Shown here: piece by piece, positions 5,765 through 6,790 of the stretch
Position numbering within the stretch: position 1 is the stretch's first letter
How the letters are laid out: each line of letters starts with the position of its first letter
Origin: Polyangiaceae bacterium
GTDB lineage: Bacteria; Myxococcota_A; Polyangia; Polyangiales; Polyangiaceae
Length of the DNA stretch: 6,790 bases
Assembly: GCA_025934595.1 (NCBI GenBank)
Contig: JAICXU010000174.1
Location: forward strand, 1 to 6,790
Direction: 5' to 3'
Position numbers and translations under genes: made by a program
The notes under the pieces: generated by a model
What the model was told of the DNA's origin: nothing
Database searches by the model: none
The model's input: the letters and a program-made list of their open reading frames with translations, nothing else

Positions 5765-6649
5765 TCAACCGCCGTCGATGAACGGGAGGCCGGCGTCGGG
5801 ATTCGAGATGTCGAACCTCGCGTCGTCGAAGCGCAGATCGATGTTCCCGGTGTCCCCCTGAGACCGCGGGCCGAAGGTCACCGTAATGTTCTGATGCGAG
5901 AAAACGATGTAACCTTGCGACGAGCCGGACGACGGTCCGAGCGTCGCGGTGACCTGGCCCGTGTCGCTCACCGACACGACCGCGGCGAGCCTGAGATCGA
6001 TCGTGAACGGCACCCAGTCGGGACCGGGGGCCGGTGGCGGGCCCAAATCGATGGACGGCTTCGAGACGCCCCCGCTCGCGATGTCGAGATGCATGTCGCC
6101 CGAATACATGGTGAGATCGTATTCGGACTTCGCGGTGTCACCGTCGAGCTCGAGGGTCACGAGATAGAGCTTCCCCGCACCCGTGACGTCACCTACGGCG
6201 TCGAAACGAATGTCGACTCGCAGCGTGACGTGGGATTCGCCGAGAGGGTCGGGGGCCGCGCCAGCGATGAAGGCCGACCCCGTGACGCCGGTCGCGAGCG
6301 CAGGGAGAACGGCCGCGAGCCCGCTCGATCCGTTTTCACCGTCGGTAGCGAGAGTGATGCTGCCTGCATCTGGCGGCGCGAAAAAAATGCGGTCGGTCCC
6401 GGCGACGAAGGCATTTCGAATGTCGTCGTCTTCGAAGTCGGCGCAGAGGTAGGCGTCGGGCGCTTGCGTCGGGCAGAATCGTCCTGCGTCGCCGACGAAT
6501 GGCGCGTCGGTGCTCGCGCTCGCATCCGTGCCGGCGTCGTCCGATTCGGCGCCTTGGAATGTAGAGGTCCCGCACGCAAGAAATGCCGAGGCGCCGCTCG
6601 TCGCGATCACGACCAGTATGGCCGCGCCGCAGATTCGATGGAAAGCCAT
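5765..6649 (-). CDS. Putative lipoprotein of unknown function
   Basis: A 294-residue predicted lipoprotein. I chose the ATG at 6649 because it gives a proper signal peptide: a short n-region MAFHR, a hydrophobic core (about 8-25) and a lipobox-like FLAC with lipidated C26. An in-frame start at 6697 would place 16 extra polar residues before the signal. A linker rich in Asp, Ala, Ser and Thr (DDAGTDASASTDAP, 37-50) follows, as is common in myxobacterial surface lipoproteins. C59 and C69 (RFCP...YLCADFED) could form a disulfide. From about residue 67 the chain alternates short beta strands (VTLRVDIRFD, KLYLVTLELDG, WVPFTIDLRL, YIVFSHQNITVTFG) and ends with NIDLRFDDARFDI. That pattern suggests a concanavalin/LamG-like jelly roll, without recognisable catalytic residues. 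I do not recognise the family. The 13-bp gap to the serS stop means the two genes converge tightly. Confidence 0.8.
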   Translation of the reverse strand: MAFHRICGAAILVVIATSGASAFLACGTSTFQGAESDDAGTDASASTDAPFVGDAGRFCPTQAPDAYLCADFEDDDIRNAFVAGTDRIFFAPPDAGSITLATDGENGSSGLAAVLPALATGVTGSAFIAGAAPDPLGESHVTLRVDIRFDAVGDVTGAGKLYLVTLELDGDTAKSEYDLTMYSGDMHLDIASGGVSKPSIDLGPPPAPGPDWVPFTIDLRLAAVVSVSDTGQVTATLGPSSGSSQGYIVFSHQNITVTFGPRSQGDTGNIDLRFDDARFDISNPDAGLPFIDGG

Positions 6650-6693
6650 TGCCCAAGTATCCCACGCGATCGGTTCGTGCGCGGGTGATCGAA

Positions 6694-6790
6694 TCAATCC
6701 ATGTCAGGGACCCTTTTCTTCGGGCGGACACGATCAAATCCCTCCAATTCGAGCTCCCTGAAGACGGAACGAAGTGCGACAACGTCGGAC
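6694..6790 (-). CDS. Possible C-terminal tail of an upstream minus-strand gene (5' part outside window)
   Basis: On the minus strand a frame is open from the right edge (6789) to a TGA at 6696-6694. It encodes 31 residues beginning SDVVALRSVFRELELEGFD and ending RVRPKKRVPDMD. The alternation of hydrophobic and charged residues and the basic tail look like a real protein C-terminus. The plus-strand frame open here is Ser/Thr/Arg-rich and looks like a shadow. The tail ends 44 bp before the start of the lipoprotein gene on the same strand, so the two could be in one operon. I do not recognise the family, and with so few residues the call is tentative. Confidence 0.4.
   Translation of the reverse strand, partial: SDVVALRSVFRELELEGFDRVRPKKRVPDMD

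Noticed and set aside
5760..5774. Hairpin CGGCG-TCAAC-CGCCG between serS and the minus-strand lipoprotein gene
   Set aside because: Only a 5-bp stem with no T-run on either side; too weak to call a terminator, although its position between convergent genes is suitable.
6650..6697. In-frame start at 6697 for the minus-strand lipoprotein
   Set aside because: It would place 16 extra polar residues before the signal peptide; the ATG at 6649 gives a standard lipoprotein N-terminus.
6701..6790. Plus-strand frame with ATG at 6701, open to the window end
   Set aside because: The 30 residues are Ser/Thr/Arg-rich without a recognisable motif and no Shine-Dalgarno precedes the ATG; the minus-strand frame over the same bases looks more protein-like.

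Overview
The window is a GC-rich bacterial chromosome segment with tightly packed genes and no mobile elements, tRNA, rRNA or CRISPR that I can see. Two lipoproteins have a lipobox followed by low-complexity Asp/Gly/Ser/Ala linkers (for example DDAGTDASAS and PVDGGFPFDGG). That style, together with strong C/G preference at codon third positions, is typical of Myxococcota (Polyangia-like 'deltaproteobacteria'). The taxonomic guess is inference from composition and protein style, not from a marker-gene comparison.

Left part (1-2356): the C-terminal part of a zinc-ribbon (zf-TFIIB-like) protein runs in from the left edge. It converges on a minus-strand alkylation-repair operon. The upstream gene of that operon is a four-part fusion (Ada methylphosphotriester domain, AraC-type HTH, AlkA N-domain, HhH-GPD glycosylase). 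The downstream gene is an Ogt-type O6-alkylguanine-DNA alkyltransferase whose start overlaps the end of the fusion gene by 11 bp. Together they cover N-alkyl base excision, direct O6-alkyl reversal and, by analogy with E. coli Ada, methylation sensing with self-activation.

Centre (2357-4458): a divergent 97-bp spacer separates the repair operon from a small four-helix DUF1304 membrane protein. Directly after its stop codon lies a compact cobalamin riboswitch with a hairpin just before the Shine-Dalgarno of the next gene. It controls a lipoprotein with a predicted discoidin-like beta-sandwich, followed 18 bp later by a class I SAM-dependent methyltransferase. A rho-independent terminator overlaps the methyltransferase stop codon. 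The riboswitch / lipoprotein / methyltransferase / terminator block is the most interesting part of the window: a vitamin B12-regulated surface lipoprotein of unproven function.

Right part (4459-6790): serS (seryl-tRNA synthetase, complete) starts only about 20 bp after the terminator. It converges with a minus-strand lipoprotein of unknown function. Upstream of that lipoprotein, at the right edge, a minus-strand reading frame open to the window end looks like the C-terminal tail of another gene.
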